Assembly (NCBI RefSeq): GCF_000760215.1
Contig: NZ_JNAW01000002.1
Coordinates: 280,300 to 344,299 of the forward strand
Length of the DNA stretch: 64,000 bases
Source: Prochlorococcus sp. MIT 0603
Lineage (GTDB): Bacteria; Cyanobacteriota; Cyanobacteriia; PCC-6307; Cyanobiaceae
Direction: 5' to 3'
Each line of letters starts with the position of its first letter. Position 1 is the stretch's first letter. The notes beneath the pieces were generated by a model. It was not told the origin of the DNA. It searched no databases and saw only the letters and a list, made by a program, of their open reading frames with translations. A program made the translations under genes and the position numbers. Shown here piece after piece: positions 62,408-64,000 of the stretch.

Positions 62408-63007
62408 CTATATTTCCCTCTTTATCACCGCACTTATCCTCTTGAACTCTTTATGATTAGCTGTCTTGCACATTTCAAATATTGCCATCTCAGTAGAAGT
62501 AATTGTTATGCCTAAACTTCTTAATCTTTCTATTGCAATATTATGATCAAACTCTTTTCTGCTTCCAGATGCATCAGCTACAACATGAACATTAATGCCC
62601 TTTGAATTTAGCATTATAGCACTTTGAAAAATGCATACATGTGTTTCAACTCCACATAGTAATAGATTTATGATTTTATTTTCTTTTAATTCTCTTATAA
62701 GTTCATCAGATTGGGTGCAGGAAAATCCCATTTTGGAATACTTTCTAAACTTATCTACACCTAGAACTTCTGAAACTGTCTTTCCTAACTTATCGGGATT
62801 TTGCTCTGTAATAAATATCTCTAAATCAATAATTTTAAATATATCAATTAGTCTATTTATGTTAAAGAGTACCTTATCTTTATTATTTACGCCTTGTATT
62901 AGCTTCTCCTGGAAATCAATTAAGACTAAAGCTGTTTTATTGGAGTCTAGTAATTTGGAACTCATTTGATTTAGCTCTTTTGCAGAAAGCCTTTTTAAGC
63001 TAGCCAT
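62408..63007 (-). CDS. Isochorismatase-family hydrolase
   Basis: The 199-residue product has the catalytic Asp in ALVLIDFQEKL (Asp31), a FITEQNPDKLG region and LLLCGVETHVCIFQSA with the nucleophile Cys. This is the YcaC/isochorismatase type of cysteine hydrolase. Substrate unknown; many act on amides such as nicotinamide or allophanate. It is divergent from the Fur-family gene, with about 150 bases of shared upstream DNA. Confidence 0.82.
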   Translation of the reverse strand: MASLKRLSAKELNQMSSKLLDSNKTALVLIDFQEKLIQGVNNKDKVLFNINRLIDIFKIIDLEIFITEQNPDKLGKTVSEVLGVDKFRKYSKMGFSCTQSDELIRELKENKIINLLLCGVETHVCIFQSAIMLNSKGINVHVVADASGSRKEFDHNIAIERLRSLGITITSTEMAIFEMCKTANHKEFKRISAVIKREI

Positions 63008-63136
63008 TTTTTACATATAATGTGTGATCAAATTTTGTAAGTTATATATAAATGCAGGGCATTTATATATTCAAATTGCCAAGACTAGATCATATTTAGA
63101 TAATAAGGGATTTACTGCGCTCGCATTAGCTGTTAT

Positions 63137-63150
63137 TATTGAGAATATCT
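63137..63150 (+). promoter_or_regulatory. 14-base element upstream of the Fur-family gene, repeated at 136-149
   Basis: TATTGAGAATATCT ends 11 bases before the GTG start of the Fur-family gene and occurs identically at 136-149, two bases before an ATG. It is AT-rich and could be part of a promoter or a regulator site. A Fur box needs a stronger dyad than this shows. Confidence 0.25.
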
Positions 63151-63161
63151 AAAGTGTAGAT

Positions 63162-63614
63162 GTGAAAACTGATCTTGGTTATTCATCTTTATCTTCACCC
63201 TTAGAACTAGGGCTGCATAAAACTGGCCGCCGATTGACTCCTCAAAGGAAAAAGGTACTTGATTTGTTTCAAAGAATAGGTAGTGGCAATCATTTAAGCG
63301 CCGAAGAAGTACATGGGCATTTGCTTCAAATTAAGTCACGAGTTTCACTGGCCACTATTTATAGAACGCTTAGATTATTAGTAAGGATGGGTTTTTTACA
63401 TGAACTTGAATTGAGTGAAGGTGGACATAGGTTTGAACTCTTAAGCAAAGACCATCCTGATCACCACCACTTGGTTTGCATAAATTGTGGGAGAACAGAA
63501 GAATTTGAAAGTGAAGAAGTCGTTTTTGCGGGTCGCAAAGCTTCTGAGTCCAAAGGATTCAAGTTGATCGAATCAACCTTAAATGTAAGAGGCCTTTGCC
63601 CCCAATGCATATGA
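63162..63614 (+). CDS. Fur-family transcriptional regulator
   Basis: The 150-residue product has the winged HTH (RLTPQRKKVLDLFQRIG; VSLATIYRTLRLLVRMGFL). It has the metal-binding and dimer motif HPDHHHLVCINCGRTEEF and a C-terminal CPQC pair with the Cys of VCINC as the structural zinc site. This is the Fur/Zur/PerR family; which metal it senses cannot be told here. The GTG start at 63162 gives the usual length. It converges with the ArsS-type gene. Confidence 0.88.
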   Translation: MKTDLGYSSLSSPLELGLHKTGRRLTPQRKKVLDLFQRIGSGNHLSAEEVHGHLLQIKSRVSLATIYRTLRLLVRMGFLHELELSEGGHRFELLSKDHPDHHHLVCINCGRTEEFESEEVVFAGRKASESKGFKLIESTLNVRGLCPQCI

Positions 63615-63631
63615 GCCAGCCTGAACATCAA

Positions 63632-64000
63632 TTATGTTAGTGCCCCGCCACAGCTTGACCCATTGCCTGCGGTGCAACCAAAGCAGTGATCCCCAACTTT
63701 AATTTCTTGTTCTTTTGAATTAATAGTGCCTTTAGAGAGACCCTTAAGAGTATTAGGGCTAAACTGACTCTTTATACCTAGCTGTTGGTTGAAATCACAA
63801 TCATATAAATTACCTTTCCAATCAACACTTATTGTACTCTTACACATAACAGATTTTAAATTTGCTTCATTGTGATTTTCTTTTAAAAGCGATTTATAAC
63901 TTTCAAGTTTACCCTCTTTCTCTAAAGCCAAGGAGAATCTATTAATAGGCATATTTGCCAAAACAAGTAGTTTACTAAACTCTATACTGTACCTTCTTTT
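63632..64000 (-). CDS. ArsS-type radical SAM protein, 3' part (runs off right edge)
   Basis: The frame is open from the right edge (64000) to TAA at 63632-63634, so about 122 C-terminal residues are present. They include YSIEFSKLLVLANMPINRFS, SVMCKSTISVDWKGNLYDCD, FNQQLG and HCFGCTAGNGSSCGGAL. This matches the C-terminal domain (DUF3641) of ArsS, a radical SAM enzyme of arsenosugar synthesis that adds the 5'-deoxyadenosyl group to dimethylarsinous acid. The Cys pattern matches an extra iron-sulfur cluster. The radical SAM core is outside the window. Confidence 0.82.
   Translation of the reverse strand, partial: KRRYSIEFSKLLVLANMPINRFSLALEKEGKLESYKSLLKENHNEANLKSVMCKSTISVDWKGNLYDCDFNQQLGIKSQFSPNTLKGLSKGTINSKEQEIKVGDHCFGCTAGNGSSCGGALT

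Noticed and set aside
1-64000. CRISPR arrays, transposases, integrases and prophage genes
   Set aside because: I saw no regularly spaced repeats, and no product with transposase, integrase or phage structural motifs.

Overview
The window looks like a chromosomal segment of a marine picocyanobacterium, almost certainly Prochlorococcus. It is AT-rich. It carries a Pcb-type chlorophyll a/b antenna protein (53239-54294), the photosystem II factors Psb28 and Pam68, GUN4, a lycopene cyclase, a pair of cyanobacterial DUF families per few kilobases, and many very small membrane proteins. No phycobilisome gene is visible. The intact umuDC pair and the glucosylglycerate genes would fit a low-light-adapted lineage, but that is inference. 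I see no transposase, integrase, CRISPR array, rRNA or prophage; the only RNA gene I can support is one tRNA-Pro.

Layout. 1-6.2 kb is a loosely packed accessory-looking region: small membrane proteins, a TauE/SafE permease, DUF4912, DUF2862 and DUF3303 proteins, hairpin repeats and several genes under 60 codons. 6.2-11.0 kb is a compact glucosylglycerate module: gpgS on the minus strand, and opposite it a GH13 phosphorylase-like enzyme, a HAD phosphatase and a glycerate kinase with overlapping ends. 11.1-17.7 kb holds small proteins, uppP, a large SLH porin, tRNA-Pro and msrA. 17.7-19.5 kb is an ABC exporter. 19.5-29.8 kb is a plus-strand run of housekeeping genes: DUF3288, trpD, carA, a STAS protein, mini-RNase III, an RlmB-type methyltransferase, DUF1816, gatA, dnaE. 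29.8-32.6 kb (minus) is pam68, rpsO, ruvA, a secreted protein and an EamA permease. 32.7-38 kb holds dnaG, a putative HExxH protein, the umuDC SOS pair and rlmH. 38.1-43.9 kb (plus) is rsmA, ispE, DUF3082, a 31-residue protein, pdhB, secD, secF. 44-49 kb has an AI-2E family permease, psb28, mnmH, a GUN4 protein, an anti-sigma-type ATPase and a DUF1350 hydrolase. 49.1-52.6 kb has an exonuclease, hisS and small proteins. 53.2-64 kb contains pcb, gltS, a GST, short-chain dehydrogenases, a lycopene cyclase, an MscS channel, an isochorismatase-type hydrolase, a Fur-family regulator and the 3' part of an ArsS-type radical SAM gene that runs off the right edge.

How genes work together. The glucosylglycerate genes can be read as a closed loop: 3-phosphoglycerate plus NDP-glucose to glucosylglycerate by GpgS and the phosphatase, then back through the phosphorylase and glycerate kinase. 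UmuD and UmuC form a damage-inducible mutasome pair behind a candidate LexA operator at 37053-37068. A STAS antagonist (22268) and a HATPase kinase-like protein (47591) could be partners in an anti-sigma switch although they lie 25 kb apart.

The less expected signals are: two paralogous membrane proteins with a degenerate GIY-YIG/T5orf172-like head (11532-11912 and 57024-57572), a small HExxH protein (34796-35281), twin palindromes ahead of the TauE permease, a repeated hairpin element bracketing the first 2.6 kb, and about ten plausible genes too short for ordinary gene calling.
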